Below, piece after piece: positions 36,301-50,300 of a stretch of DNA of 64,000 bases; the stretch's first letter is position 1, and each line of letters starts with the position of its first letter. Both the position numbers and the translations under genes were made by a program. The stretch is taken from positions 434,001 through 498,000 of the forward strand of contig VWZX01004918.1 of the NCBI GenBank assembly GCA_013399015.1, written 5' to 3'. The DNA comes from Galbula dea (taxonomy: Eukaryota > Chordata > Aves > Piciformes > Galbulidae). The notes beneath the pieces are model-generated. The model ran no database searches. It saw only the letters and a list, made by a program, of their open reading frames with translations, and was not told the DNA's origin.

Positions 36301-39300
36301 AGTACACTAGTGTAAGAACAGTATAAGCTAGGAAAGAGTCAAATGTATTGCATTCAGCCATGCCCTTCGTTTGAATAGGATCTAAACTCTCTTCAGTGGG
36401 AGCTTTGGCATGAAGCACAGAAAAAGGATTGGAGTTTTCCTGGAGTATCAAGGGTGTGTCATCCATAAACCTAAAACATATTATCTGTAGCAGTTGTGTT
36501 GTCAGTGGGTCCATGTTCGTATGATTAAAGACAGCACAAGAGCCTTCTAAAAGAGGAAATAAAATCCCTCTTTAGTATTGAAATGGGCAAAGAAATATTA
36601 TTTCACATAATAATAGTGATACAATAGAAGGAAGAATACACAAAATAATGGTGAATCTTGTTAGGAATAGGGCTATCATTAAAATAAACCCTGATTGCCA
36701 TATCAATTTTCTGATAAATTTTTGACATACATCACAATCTTCTATTCAGTGAAGATTATATTATTCCCTGAAATGACTCAAATTGGTATGGCTTGATTCC
36801 ATGATAGGGAGAGCTATTCATTAAAGAGACTGACTTTAAAATCAGGGTTTTTTTGTGAATAAAGTCAGGGTCCTAGAAGATAGGGAGAATACATGATTCA
36901 TATCAGTAAGCATCCATATTCTGCTTCTTATTTTGCTCCTTATGTTAAGTTTTGGAGCACAATCTCCTATTTTAAATGTTAAATTAATAAAATACCTGGT
37001 GGCTTTAGAATTAAAAATCCCTTTCCTCCTCATTTATATCACAAAAACCTTAGGCAGTATCCTGCCTGAGAAAATAGGTAGATACTTCTGAAGGAGGAAA
37101 ATAAAACCCACATAATACACTTTGATTTGGGAGAAATTTCTCACTAACCCTTGCTTCTTGTCACTCCATACTCTTCTGTTTTTCTGTATCTGTAACTGCT
37201 TGGGGAAAAAAAATAAAGCATACAGGAGAATTTTTTGAAAATACAGCTTGCCCACTTGCTTCAATATTAGCATGGCTTAGAGACAGTTACTCTGGGAATT
37301 CAACAGATTCCTGCTGAGAACAAGTTTTCTTTTAACTGTTCTACTGAGTTTCTGGTTTGTGAGAAAAATGAGTACTGTTCCTGCAGCTGTTCACTGTGAG
37401 AGCTACTCTTCCTTGTCAGATATGCAGAAGTTGATGCCAGCTATGGTTTGAACTGTGAAAGTGATTTTTTAAGCAAGAGAATTCCAGATGTCTCAGGCTA
37501 GCCAGCATTTAGATTTGTTTGTTTGGGTCCTGACTAGATTACATCAGCCTTTGTTGTGCACACTTGCTTCTTCATGTCAACTTTTTCAAAAGTCATCCAG
37601 TATTTATTTCTTTTTGAAATTTTTCATCTCTTCATCCATTTAATTCTCTTAGCCTTGAATAAAACATATAAACATATTTTGGCCTTACTTATCTTTTGCA
37701 AGATGTATGTTTAAGTGCAAAGAGATGCTGTTGAACTCCATGCACATAGTGAATCTTAACTGATCTAGTCATCATGGCCTTTATCTTTCTTCTTTAGTTA
37801 GCTAAATACACTTTGGGCTAGTAAATACTGTGAGCAAGATTTTCCTTTTGTTTTGCACTTCAGAACCTTTATTTATAATATCCATCTCTAGTATGTGATC
37901 TGTATTTCTTCTGCATGCTGAATTTCTTGTCAGTGCCAGTGGCCACTGGGGTGATGTTGATCTAGGAAGAGGGCTAGTAATCCTCTTGGTATATACACTA
38001 AAGTTCTGGTATATTTACTGATTATTTAATTCATTTAACAGTAAAATAATTTTAATTTTAAATTTATTTAATATGTGTAAACAGTGACTTTGTCAGGGTA
38101 GAATCTTGAGGGCAGATAGTCATATAACCCCAAATTCTTTCAGATCTGTGTTAAATCTATGCCTTTCTCATTTAGTTTTATGGAAACAGAATCCTTATGT
38201 CAGGTTTACAGCAGAATTTTGCATCATTTTCCTGATGCAGTTTGATATATTGTTTTGTTTGTTAGGATTCAGCATGACAGGACATGGATTTCAAATATCT
38301 GCCTTGTGTAAAGTCACAACAATTTAAATACTGTGTCACTGGCAATTAGGAATTGGCAATCTGTTTTCTATTATCTTCTAGAGAAGACTACTTGTTGAGT
38401 ATTGCTTATTCTTTCAAAATGCTGAAATTGAAATACTTCCAAAGGACCACTTATGTGTATAGCATACATCTCAGCACCTTAGATCAATAATATTCTCTAT
38501 AGTGGGATTGTTGCTTCCCTTTGTACCTAGCTGAGATGCAGGATCCATGTTAATTTTAAGTCTATATTTATATTGCAAATTATTGAATGCTAATATGCTG
38601 GAAGAATTTCCATGTACTTGCATAGGACCTTGTGTTAGATTGGTCATATTCATTCAGAATTTCAAAATTTTATAATAAAATTGTCTATATTTTAATACAA
38701 TTACACTTCAAGGCTTACAGGCATTTTAGACCAAATGTACTTGATCTTTTTTTCTCAGCTGCAGGTTGGCTTCCTAGGAGTCTTTTAATAGTAGATGCTA
38801 GCTAAAGAGTTGTGGGAAAATATTTGGATTACAGAGCATATAATTTTATCCCATAACCATTACAGAGCTGATGGATAGGAATGGGTAAAGAGGCTGAGAA
38901 GTAAAACCAGTTCCTAACAGAAATAGTTTCATGTAACGGATAACATTAACATATGCAGCTTTGAGGTTTTATTCTTCTTTTAATAAGCATACCAAAATTG
39001 ATTGGTATTTTAAACCAAACTGTTCATATGATGTTTTGTCTTCCAGAAAGCTTGGTACTCCTTTTAGAAAGCATAAAACTGTACTAGCTTCTGGAAAAGT
39101 ACTGTGTCTAGATTGTTGTGCTGTAGTTGAACATTTTATTCTTTCACGAACACATGATTTTGCAGAATAACAAAGTGCATTTTGTGGTGTTGCATACCAT
39201 GTTGTACCAGAGGAGTAAATTGGAAAGACCAGTGTATACTGAATTTGGGAGAACATGACAAACATACCTTTAACTGTGTTATACACAGAATTAACTAGCA

Positions 39301-40059
39301 GGGTAATTAAGAGTAATTGTCAGGGTACTTTGATGTCTTTATTTAGTTCTACACTGACCAGAGATCATGCTTTAATCTTTTACAGAATAATTTAGGGTTT
39401 TTTCCTACAAAGATGGCACTTTCTGAAATGACACTTTCTCCTTCTGTACTGTGGTGATAGTATCTGAGAATATCACAAGCACTTTACCAGGCTGGGTTGA
39501 ATTGTTATATATGCAGAACTCAGTCTTTCAGCTCTAGTTCTCTTCTGCCAAACTAAAAAGTAGTGATATGTGGTGGGTTCATGCTAATGTCTGTCTTGAT
39601 CTTCTCAGTAGGGCCAATGAGCAGATCAATGCCCAAAATACCTATAGTAATTAATGAATGAAGCAGGAAAAAGCAAATTATTTTGTTCTGACATTGCTTT
39701 CTTAGTGACCCTAACCAGTTTACCCCACTTCTCCAGTTTGGTTCCTCAGCTATAGAGTTAAACTAATGACACTCCATACAGGAGTTTTGGAAGAATTGCT
39801 TCCTGGCCATCAGGTACTTGGAAAATCAGAATTTCTAATAGGGATCTAGGAGGGGGATTGAAGGTCAAGACTTGAAGCTCTCTTTACTGTGGGGTAACCT
39901 TTTTAGTCTACAGAACTGATACTTATCAGCTGTCTTTGAAGTTGTCACCCTTCCTACTGCTCATCTATCCATAGCTGAGTGTTCAGAATAATGTGCTTTT
40001 TCTTGTGCATAACCGGTTTGCAATAATAATAGCAGTGATAAGAAATGTGTCACAGTGAA
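33305..40059 (+). other. NRXN1: NRXN1 intron, proximal part, no further exon seen
   Basis: Mostly AT-rich intron. There is a short (CCTT)n-like pyrimidine run at about 33409-33427 and T/G-rich runs near 35880-35930. No frame matches the next neurexin segments (the splice-site-1 linker or LNS2). No CR1 copy is evident in this 6.7-kb stretch next to the exon. Confidence 0.75.
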
Positions 40060-40538
40060 GTTGGTCTCTGTAAACTACAAGGAGGACACTGAGTTGCTGG
40101 AGAATGTCCAAAGAAGGGCAATGAAGTTGGTGAAGGGTCAAGAGAACAGGTGTTACGACGAGCAGCTGAGAGAACTGGGGTTGTTTAGTCTGGGGAAGAG
40201 GAAGTTGAGGGGAGACCTTCTCACTCTCTACCTCAGCTACCTGAAAGGTGTCTTCTCCCAAGTAACAAATGACAGGACTAGAGCAAAGAGCTTCAAGTTG
40301 TGCCAGAGAAGGTTCAGCTTGGTTATAGAAAGAATTTCTTCACTGAAAGGGTTATCAGGCATTGGCAGAGGCCACCCAGGGAGGTGGTGGAATCATCATC
40401 CCTGGAAGAGTTCAAGAAAACATGTAGATGTGGTGCTAGGGGGCATGGTTTGGTGGTGAGCATGGTAGTGTTGGGTGAATAGTTGGATTTCATGATCTCA
40501 GGGGTCTTTTCCAACCATAATGATTCTATGGTTCTATA
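40060..40538 (+). mobile_element. CR1 LINE, about 480 bp of 3' end
   Basis: Includes the end of ORF2 in a still partly open frame (residue motifs ELLENVQRRAMKLVKGQENR and LRELGLFSLGKRKLRGDL). GGGAGGTGGTGGAATCATCA follows, then the 3' untranslated region and TGATTCTATGGTTCTAT at the end. Stops and substitutions in the rest mark it as a dead copy. Confidence 0.95.
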
Positions 40539-41030
40539 ACAGCTTTCTTCATTACTCCTTCATTACTTACTGCTAAGAATAGACCTCTTCTGTGTACAGA
40601 ACACTTGAAGGAGGCTCTGGAGGCAGTTGCAGTAAACTGTGTAATTAAAGGCTATATCATAATCCATATGAATACAGTGGATGAAGCTAAGTTACATAAG
40701 AAGCCGTATGTCTCAGAGCTGCTATTTTTGACTTTGCAACCTAAAGAACATTCTTTTAAGGTAGTAAAATAGTCAGTGTGTATGATTTTTTTTTAATAGT
40801 TTTTTTAGAAGTCTACTCCCACTCAGACAGCCCAGCCAAACCATTGTGTTTTCTCTCCTTTAATGAGGTAACAGCATTTCCACAGGGCCCATCCTCAGCA
40901 GGGAAGTTGCTGATGGGCTGACTCTTGCCCAGCTTCAAAATTGGGTAGCTGTACCTAGCACAGGTTACAGAGTTTGCAATGACAGAGGAGACCTGCTGAG
41001 GCTGAAGTTCAAGTATGCAACCACAGCCCA
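40539..41030 (+). other. NRXN1 intron, nothing recognised
   Basis: About 490 bases between two CR1 insertions, without a recognisable exon or repeat. The right half is slightly more GC-rich. Confidence 0.5.
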
Positions 41031-41103
41031 AGGAGTCATAGAATGTACTATGTTGGTAAGTTGGAAGGGACCCACAAGTATCAAGTCTAACTCCTGTCTA
41101 CTC
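41031..41103 (-). mobile_element. CR1 LINE tail fragment, reverse orientation
   Basis: A short diverged copy of the CR1 3' end in reverse: GAGTCATAGAATGTACTATG, then GGAAGGGACCCACAAGTATC. It lies head-to-head with the + strand copy at 41136. Confidence 0.75.
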
Positions 41104-41135
41104 AGTTTCTGAGGAGTTTCCTGATAAAATGGATA

Positions 41136-41382
41136 TAAGCTGAAGGAGAGAAGATTTAGACTGGAAATTAGAAGAAGGTTCTTTACCCAGAGGGTAGTGA
41201 GGCACTGGAACAGGTTGCCCAGAGAGGCTGTGGATGCCCCATCCCTGGCAGTGTTCAAGGCCAGGCTGGATGTGGCCCTGGGCAACCTGGTCTGGTGGGT
41301 GGCATCCCTGCCCATGGCAGGGAGGTTGGAACTAAATGATCTTTAAGGTCCCTTCCAACCTGGGCCATTCTGTGATTCTATG
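41136..41382 (+). mobile_element. CR1 LINE 3' end
   Basis: Contains GAGGCACTGGAACAGGTTGC, GGCAACCTGGTCTGGTGGGT and TTCTGTGATTCTATGG at the 3' end. A different, GGAACTAAATGATCTTTAAG-type subfamily from the copy at 40.1-40.5 kb. Confidence 0.94.
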
Positions 41383-44300
41383 GAAATCCAAGACACCTCC
41401 GTTAACACTGTACAAACATATATTTGGGAAAGTTTGCAGCTTGAGTAGGTTCTGGTGGGTTTCCAAAGGGTTGGCAAAAGGCTTAACCCTGCAAGTCAAG
41501 TTACTCCTGCCTAAAAGGCTTTTATAGTTCTGCTTCAGAATAGGACAAAAGTCAAAAGGAATCAGAATGGAAAAGAAACATACTTAGAGTTCCCTTGGGA
41601 TGATCCTATTGCTAACATAAATGTCAGGTTTTCAGCTGAGATATTTTTTGGTGACTAAATCATATACATTTTTTTGAGACTGAGAAAAGAAAACTTCCTT
41701 ACTATACTGGGTCAATCTCTGTCTTCTTTAATTACTAGAATCGATCTTCCTCTGTAGCAAGAGTGCTTGGTAAAGACAGAGAGTCAGATGTATACAGAAT
41801 TGCTTCAATATATTTGCTTCAATATCAGAAACATTTTGCCAGGTATATAATTGTGTTTTTGAAATAAAATATAAACATTATATTTACATAAGTACTTATT
41901 CAGTGTTACCATTAAAAAGCTTTGTCTCAAAATATTTCTTAAAACTCTTCCTGAAAGAGTTTTCTGTGAGGATTAGCATAGCCACAATACATTATTCTGT
42001 ACACAAGAGCTAGAAATGCTTTGTTACTCTTTGACTTGATCAGCCAACATTAATATACTTCTGCCTTTGTGAGTGCCACATTTATTACTCTCCTAGGAAC
42101 TTTGAAGACACCCTTATTATTTCTCTCCTTATTTAGGGACAGCAACATTCTCTATTTACAGACCAATCTGCTCACTTTTTCTTTGGGTATTAAAAAATTA
42201 TGAATATTAAAAAAATATTTTCCCTTTTCTGTGATTTATATTACATCCACTATTCACTATTTTGACCATAAAACATAGACATAAAAAGCTATTAGAACAG
42301 AAGAACACAAAGCTATAGTCAAAATCACAATAAATTTCTTTATGATCGCTTATAGGTGGTCTCAATGTATTTGGTTGGATTATGTATATGAATTATTTTA
42401 TCCCCTTGATCCCCAGTATAAATTGAAGTATATACAAATATGCTGCAGGTAACCATATTTATTTTGATAATACAATATATCTGTTTCCAAGCATATGATT
42501 ATCCTCTATGTTACCTCATGTTATTTAATCACCTAGTGACATTTTCAGGAATATTAAATGTTGTTATTCCTCTTGAATCAAATTGGACTATGTGTGTTAG
42601 AATGAGTAGAAAGGGTTTAAAAGAAAAAAGTTTAACAAAAATAATTAGAAAAATGAAAATCATAGTTTAGGCATAATCAGGTACAAGCTAAACTGCAGAA
42701 CCATGGTTAAATTAAAAACAGATAAAATATTTATAAAGTTTTAAGAACAACTATTCATGGTTTTACATATGACAAATGTTGTGCCTAGTGTATAATCTCA
42801 TTAGATTAGTCTTTAGAAACACCTTTTTAATGAATAATAATGAATTCAAATGTCTGTATGCATATAAATTATGTTCCACCTTTATGTGTCTTTGTTGCAC
42901 TCCCTAGAAAACAATTGAAGGGCTATATCTCTAGGAAAGCTGAAATCCTGCAGGAAAATGGTACCAGTCAGAGATCCCAGTCCTTTGTAATATCCCTAAG
43001 GGTTGTTTTTTGCTAAGCAGTGAAGGGAGTATAATTTAATGCACTCTGATTTTACCATCATTGAAAATATGTCACTAGCTCAGCAGTACTTGTCTACTAA
43101 CTTTTTTGTTTTATTTTGAAACATAGAAGATAGTAAAAAAAGAGGGTAGTAAAAGGAGTGAAACAAAAGTTGACTAGCCAAGTGGGACTGCAAGATATCA
43201 ATAGAAATTAAATGTATTGATGCTTTTATCAATATTTATTTGATCTACTACCTACACTTACCACACTCCTTAAAATACCAACTTCTGTAATTATTTGTAA
43301 TGTTTATGCATTTCATAAACTGGCTAAAAACTCTTCTCAATTTACTCAAATTGTGGAAAGCAACTTACTCTAAATGGAACTTTGTAAAGCTTCCTAAATA
43401 AAAAAATGGATAAATAAATAAAGTTTTTTAAAGGCAATACTTCTCTTATTAACCAGAGGCATATTTATTTTACAACTGTTAATCTCTGGGATTTATATCA
43501 GTAAGATTCAAAAGAAGGTAGTTTTCAGTATTTTAAAAATTGATGCAATTATTATTATATGCAGGGAATTTTCATTCACTTATAAAACAGAAAAGGAATT
43601 GACTGCTGTTAAGTGAACCTTTGGAACCACTGTACTTAAAGTGGTTCCTCTCTCAGATCTGCCCCCATAGATGGGGGAATCATGCTGCAGCTTGTGGCTT
43701 AGATAAAAAGAAATTATTTTCTTGGGAGGACTTTGTTAAATCCAGATAATTTGGATGGAGCAGTTCCTCAGGCAGTTATGTTCCAAAAGGGATCAGAATA
43801 GAATTTTCTGGCAGCAAACATGTGGTAGCATAAAGGGAGTCAAGGTCTTTGCTCAGTTCCATGAGAAGAGGACATGAGACTCTTGCTTATACCTCTTGGA
43901 ATTTCTCTCTATATAGCTGGGACCTATTCCTGCAAGCATTATTCACTTTCAATATTCTGGCCAGCAAAAATATTTAAGGAGTTTATTGGAAATATTAGGA
44001 AAGTATTTAGTGATTTGGAAAATATCTTCTCTGTTTAAAGGAGTCTGCTGTCAAAGATAAGTAAGGTAAAATTTATCTCTGAATAAGCCAAGTAGCTGTA
44101 CTGTATCTTAATAAAAATCATAAGGTTTTTCAGGTGAGCTTAGGAGCTGGACCTCCATTTTCTGTTAGTCAGTAGCATCACTTCTAAATCAAATCTTGGA
44201 AGAACTCTTAGTATTGAAATAAAAATAATTTAAAATATTTTTGAGTTGCTTTCCTTTTAGCTACATGTCAAAACAGATTCCTGGATTTTTTTGTTGTTTG

Positions 44301-47300
44301 AAAGTACTTCAGCTAAATTTCAGTATGACTTGGTGTTTTCTCTGACTTCATGCAAAATACAGCCTGGAAAACTGTTGATAAAATGTGAGACTGGCAATAT
44401 TGTTGAATCAAACCTTTGGTAACCAACTAAATGATTTCTGGAGGAGAATGTAGTGAAAATATCAGCAATGTTAGTAGATATTATGGTAGTATGTCATGGT
44501 CAGTCAAGTTTCAACAAATTATTGGTTACTGAATGTGGTGTGTTTGCCTACCCATCTCTGAAGGGTGGGCATCAAACTTACCATGAGCCTCATTCTACAC
44601 TTACTGCAGGATGTTTGTACTGATTTTTTGCTTGGTAAGAAGTGTAGGATACTAGATACATGACCATCTGCAAGTTCTTCTCTGAAATGTTGGATTTCTT
44701 CAGAAAAGAATTTTAATTGTGATAGTAACTTCTGGTCCCTGGGTTTTGCAGTTGGGTTTTGCTTTTGCAGAATTTCCTACAGTTAAGAAAAACTTATTGT
44801 GGAACAACCTTTTTTTCTTAGCTTTGGACCCAGATATTATTTCTTCTTTAAAAACTGAATCCTTCATAAGTGATTACATCAGATGAATGGCAGACAACTG
44901 GAAGCATAAAATGGAAAAAAGGAGACATGAAGGTCTAAGAAGTAATTAAGTACTGGAAATGGGATTTGGAATTGCTATTTTATTTTCAGAATTCTATTAC
45001 AAGTCCTTTATATATCTCAAGTATTTAATCTCCCTCACAGTTTTTCATCCATAAAATAAGGTTAATAATATTCAGTCTTCATTCCATTCCCTGTCTCTTT
45101 TGTTTAGTAATGTCTGAGATACAAGAGCATATTTTTCTGTATTCCTACCAATACTTTCTACAAGAGAGGTGGATCTTGCTTATGGGTTTAGGTTCTATAA
45201 ATCATATACAATATTGAGCTTTAGTTGAGATACAAACCTTGGAGGAAAACTACTGAATAATATTATTTTTTGTGATTCAAGGTATTCCAGATTGCTTTAA
45301 GGGCAATAAAGTTCCTAACACACTCATCCATATTCTTTTTAATCCTATGTTCCTCTTTAGAATAACCTGTTTGGGCCTTATTTGTGTTTATTTCTCATAG
45401 TATAACATGGCAACAACATCTGTTAACAGGATTAAAATTACTTTAAGTAAAACAAAGCTTAGTTATAAAGGAGTCCTTAACAAAAGCAGCATCAGAAGAT
45501 TCTTAATTTTATCTCCTTTGCAAAGCAAAAGCAAAGATGCTTTCTGAAAATTAACAGAAAACCTACTAAAATACATGTAAAATTATGTTTTATTGGGAAA
45601 AATAGGTGTTAAAAAATGTTCCTAGACATACTGCACTCTTGCTGATGTTATTGTCTGAAAGATTTTAGAGCTCTCTGGCAGGAGGTGTTTACCAAGTGTC
45701 ATAGAATGTAAAGCTTTGTGCTTGCAAAAAGATGTAAAGGGGGAAACAGTGAATTTCATTCATACCTGATTATGTAAAGGCTGTTCTGAACAAAGCAGAC
45801 TGATTGGCTGGGAAAGAGGAGAAAAGCATTTCCCTAAGTTTCTAGCCTTTTTGTTCTTCTGCTAGTAGGAATTGGCCTGCAAAGAAAAAATGAATTCATT
45901 CATCTATAGTTGAATTGAAATGAAGATCTGATTTTCAGCAATGTTAAAACTGTGGCATGATTCTTCTTGGGCAGCTTTTGAGAGCAAGGGAATATTCTGC
46001 CTGATTTCAGAAATGTTTGGACTGGTTCTACCTCAGATTCCTTGAGCAGTTAGTTATTGTTGGTCATGAAAAATCTATCCAAATATGTTGCTTTTATGAG
46101 CTATTTATAGAAAATGTTTATGCAGAAATCATTCTGATCTAACCTTTCTGGAATGAAACAAAGTTATGAAGGCCTATGATATATGTGGCTAAGATATACA
46201 TGGCCTAAGATATGTATAGCTGCAGCATTGAATGTCATGAGTATCTCCTGAGAGTATCTTTAGATAGCAGTTAGATTGTAGACTAACAAGTTTTTTCATG
46301 AAAAATAGATATATGTATTGTATCTAAAAGAATGGATAACTGAGAAATGTCCAAACCACATTTGAAAACCTGGAATTTGAACTGAACATACAGTCCAGCT
46401 ACACATTTGGATAAAATAGCAAAGCAGAAAGTGTCTGACACCTGTGTCACAGATGATGAACTACTGAAGAATGCAAAATCTACAGGAAAAACAGACTGGT
46501 GAAATCTATGTGGAAGGGAATTGTAGCTTCCAGCTCCTGGGTTACTAGATGTCACCACGTGGTGGATGGTCATGCATAGCTACAGTGAGTTAGCTGCTTT
46601 CCATGGGTATTTCTGCTTAAAACCTTCTGCTTCTCTGGACAGCTAAGCAAGGCTGGGAAATCAGATCACAATAAAAGACTGATGAGGTTGAAGCTCTGTT
46701 CAGTGACACAGACAAAATTCCAGACTGAGCAATCCACAGTGCTGACCCAATGTTCTCAATTTCAGTTTGATTTTAAGTACAATGACAAGGAGGTTTGAGA
46801 GACCAAAGCACTTGGCCTAAATGGAATGCCAGAAAGTCTCTGATTGCAGAAGGGACCATGGAGAATTCAGACATTTAAACCTGTGAGCAGATGTATTGAC
46901 CATGGAACCTGCTAATTAAAGGAAGCAGTTAACTATTAGCTATCTGTCATAAAAGTAAATGTTTAATCATGAATGGGAAATACAAAAAGAACAATATAAA
47001 TGGACTGGTCTTTCAAAAATGTTGAACAGATTGCTGGAATTTGAAAATACTGTATTATTGAGTAGAACAATGCTAAAATGTTTATTTTCTCTTCAAAATC
47101 TTTTTATTTTGACATTTTTCACTAAGTAGTGAGGACCTTTGAAGACCATAATATTACTCTGACCCCTCTTCTAGAACAAATAAATCTTTCATATAATTCA
47201 CACCTGTACTCAGACACTTTTTAAAGTGGAAATAGTCATAAACATATCAAGATTTTATGAGCTATCCCAGGTGCAGGGTAGAGGAAGATTTTTTTCCAAA

Positions 47301-50300
47301 GCACAGAGTGTACTTACCTCTCATGATGGCTATAGGAATTTGCTGACAAACTTTCTTTTGTGCCTTATGTTACCATACCAGCTTTGAGAAGCACTCTGAC
47401 ATGCTAAGTATTTCCTAATATTGCTAAAGTATAGCAGAATATATTAAAAATAATAATAATATACTGTCTCTTCTGTGGTCTGTTGCCAGACTAAATTACA
47501 TGTACATCACAGTCCTTTCCTTTGTCTTTTCATAGCTGTGTATGCTGCCACTATAGAATCACTGGAGGTAGAGTACATACTTAAATAGTTTTTTGTATCT
47601 GATGCACCATTCCTGGACAAAAATTAAATTACTTTTAATTTGAAACTTCTACTAATCTCTCTCAAAATGTTACATTCCAGAAATAGGAATATTATGGCTT
47701 TTTAAATCGCTAATATGATTTGTATGTGCCAAAAATCTGTTGCCACTTTTGTAAGTACTTCAAAGCATGAGAAGATAAACTATTTCTATAATGGTCTTGC
47801 ACAAGAGACTACAGGTTCAGTTTTCCTAGAATTGTATAAAATATAAATATTTCCTTTGGGGTGAAATGTATGAAAGTAATTTTTTCCTCTCTCTGTAATA
47901 TATTTTGCAAGGGACACTGTAGGGCAATTCCATTTCAGCAAGTGTTAAAACAGCACTTTTTTTTTCTTCTTCCTTGGGGAAAATAAAAAAAAAGACTTAC
48001 ATTTTTATTCTACTGAAATTGCTTGCTTACAAAGAAAATGTCTGGAGTTCCAGGGAGTGTAGCAAGGTATTTCTGTGCCCTTGTCATACAGCAGTTTTTA
48101 GCAGACACTATTCATCAATAGAAATTGGGGATTTTTAAGTAAAACACATACCTGTGACAAAGACAGGATCAAATGTTTGTTTTGGATTTCCTTATGCCAC
48201 TAAAAGCCCTCAGAATATACATAGATGTCAAGCTGTGAAAAAGAGAGTGGAATGGTCATTAGATTTGGGACTTTGAATTCTGATCAAGAGATTCTGTAGA
48301 ATTGTTTAAGAATGATACCAGATTGGTGAGTGATGTTTAAATCATGTCAGGAATGAAATTATAAACCTCTGATTAGTTTGTCTTGGCAGAACCTCTGCAT
48401 CCTCAGTTCCACTAAGTGATAAATTGGACAATGCAATTTCGTTCAGGGACCAACCTGAGATAGAATAAAACCCTAAAGGTTTTATATTTACCCATTAATT
48501 GACAATAATGTCCTAACCTTCAGATATTTCAGTCCTGTAGTACTGATATTTGGGGGCTGGATTTGATTTTTTAGATTCAGTCTTCTTTAAATGTCAGTGT
48601 TTTTTGTCATAGCCAATTTCTGCACGGAATTACTTTCTATCATAAAAATACTAACAGGTTTGTTTTTATTTGTTCTAATCCCTACACAGAGATGTTAAGG
48701 ATGAATAGGTTATTCTTGGATGAAGTATCAATGTAGTATCATTTTATTGTGTTTTTAGAAATTTTGTTATATTGAAGTCTTTCAGGAGCTACCTGACTTT
48801 GCCAGTATGCTCAGAGACAGGTTTGGTTCCTAAGTCGTCTTAAGAGGTCGCATTCCCCCTGTGACTGAAGTAAGCCTTGATGGACTTTTAGCTTGTGGTA
48901 TATACTGTATTTGCAGTGCATTCAAAACATAAGAATTTATGGTTTAGTGGGTTCTGTATTGAATGCATTTTTAGTGTAAAATTGGCCTTGCACTTCAATT
49001 CCTGTGCATTTTGCCATTCACATGATTTATTTGGGAAACTGGTGCTATGGTCTCACCTGTTCTGATGCATGACAGCTCTCTTGAACCAAATATGGCAAAA
49101 ACAATATGTCATCATTTTTTTTGCCTATCATGACCTCAAATTCTTTACAGCTGTCTTAATTTTTCTTTGCAGTAATATTATTCCTTCTCATATGTGCATG
49201 TGAAAGACAGAGAAAACAAGTAGAAGTTAATCTAGTTTGATGAGGGAATGTAGCCACATTTTTTATTCTTCAGTATCTCACTTAGATGTACAGAGACGGT
49301 CTAAGGGGTTTTAGTCTGTTTTCATGAGCACATTGTTAATTTGGCTCCTATATGAAGGAACATTATTTTCTCTTTTTGACAAGCCAGAATATTTTTGTTT
49401 CAATTAAGCTGTGTTTATGTTTTTGAGACTAATTTCTTCTTAATGAATAGCAATAGAATAAAATTCTAAAGCACCTCATTACATTATTAACAATGCTTTT
49501 TTAATACCCTAGTAGATATATCCCTTGCAGTGGCAGCTCCATTACAATTTTCTGCACTAATAGTAATAACAACAACAACAACAACTAGTTCTCAAGCTAA
49601 GGATTTATTTTCCATTTACAGGGAAAGAGGGTATTCAAAGGTAAATTTTCATATGAAATAATTACGTATTATCCCTAATAAAGAACATATAAAGGGGAAT
49701 TTATATGCAATACATGTGAAATTGAAACAAGAACTCTACTTTGTGGAGCATTTCTCAATGAATATGGTATGTTTGTGTTATGAGAAGAGAAAAAACTGGT
49801 AGAACTGGATTTGTCTGAAAAAAAGACAGAAGTATCTACCTCTTGTTATGGAGATACATCAGACTTCTGAGTGACAAAGTGCAGGAGGTATTTTAAGCTC
49901 ATTGATTAAAGGTCAATATAGAAGCAAAAGAAAATGAAGGAAATCTACCACTCGGGTGTGCTCTTCAAAGCAGCAAAATAGGATTTGTGCCTCTGTGAGA
50001 GATGAGATTGCTGGAAGTGCAGTACAAGAGCTCTCCAAGGGGTGAGACCTTCAAACTGGCCATTTCAATGAGTAGCCACTCCTGAGGAAATTATCAAACA
50101 AACTAACCATATGACCAGCCTGGATCATGTGAAAAAATAGTAGTAAAGCAGCAGGATGCAGTTGGACTATATGTTGTTTTACTAAGAAACAGATGCCTTC
50201 ACATTATATTTATGTGACCAAGAACTGTTGACTGACAGTAATGCTAAGGTCAGAATTTGATAACTGAATTTATCTTATCTTGGAAAGACTAGTCTTTCTT

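Noticed and set aside
40055..40459. 134-codon frame that looks like a protein
   Set aside because: It is the decayed end of CR1 ORF2 in a 5'-truncated LINE, not a host gene.
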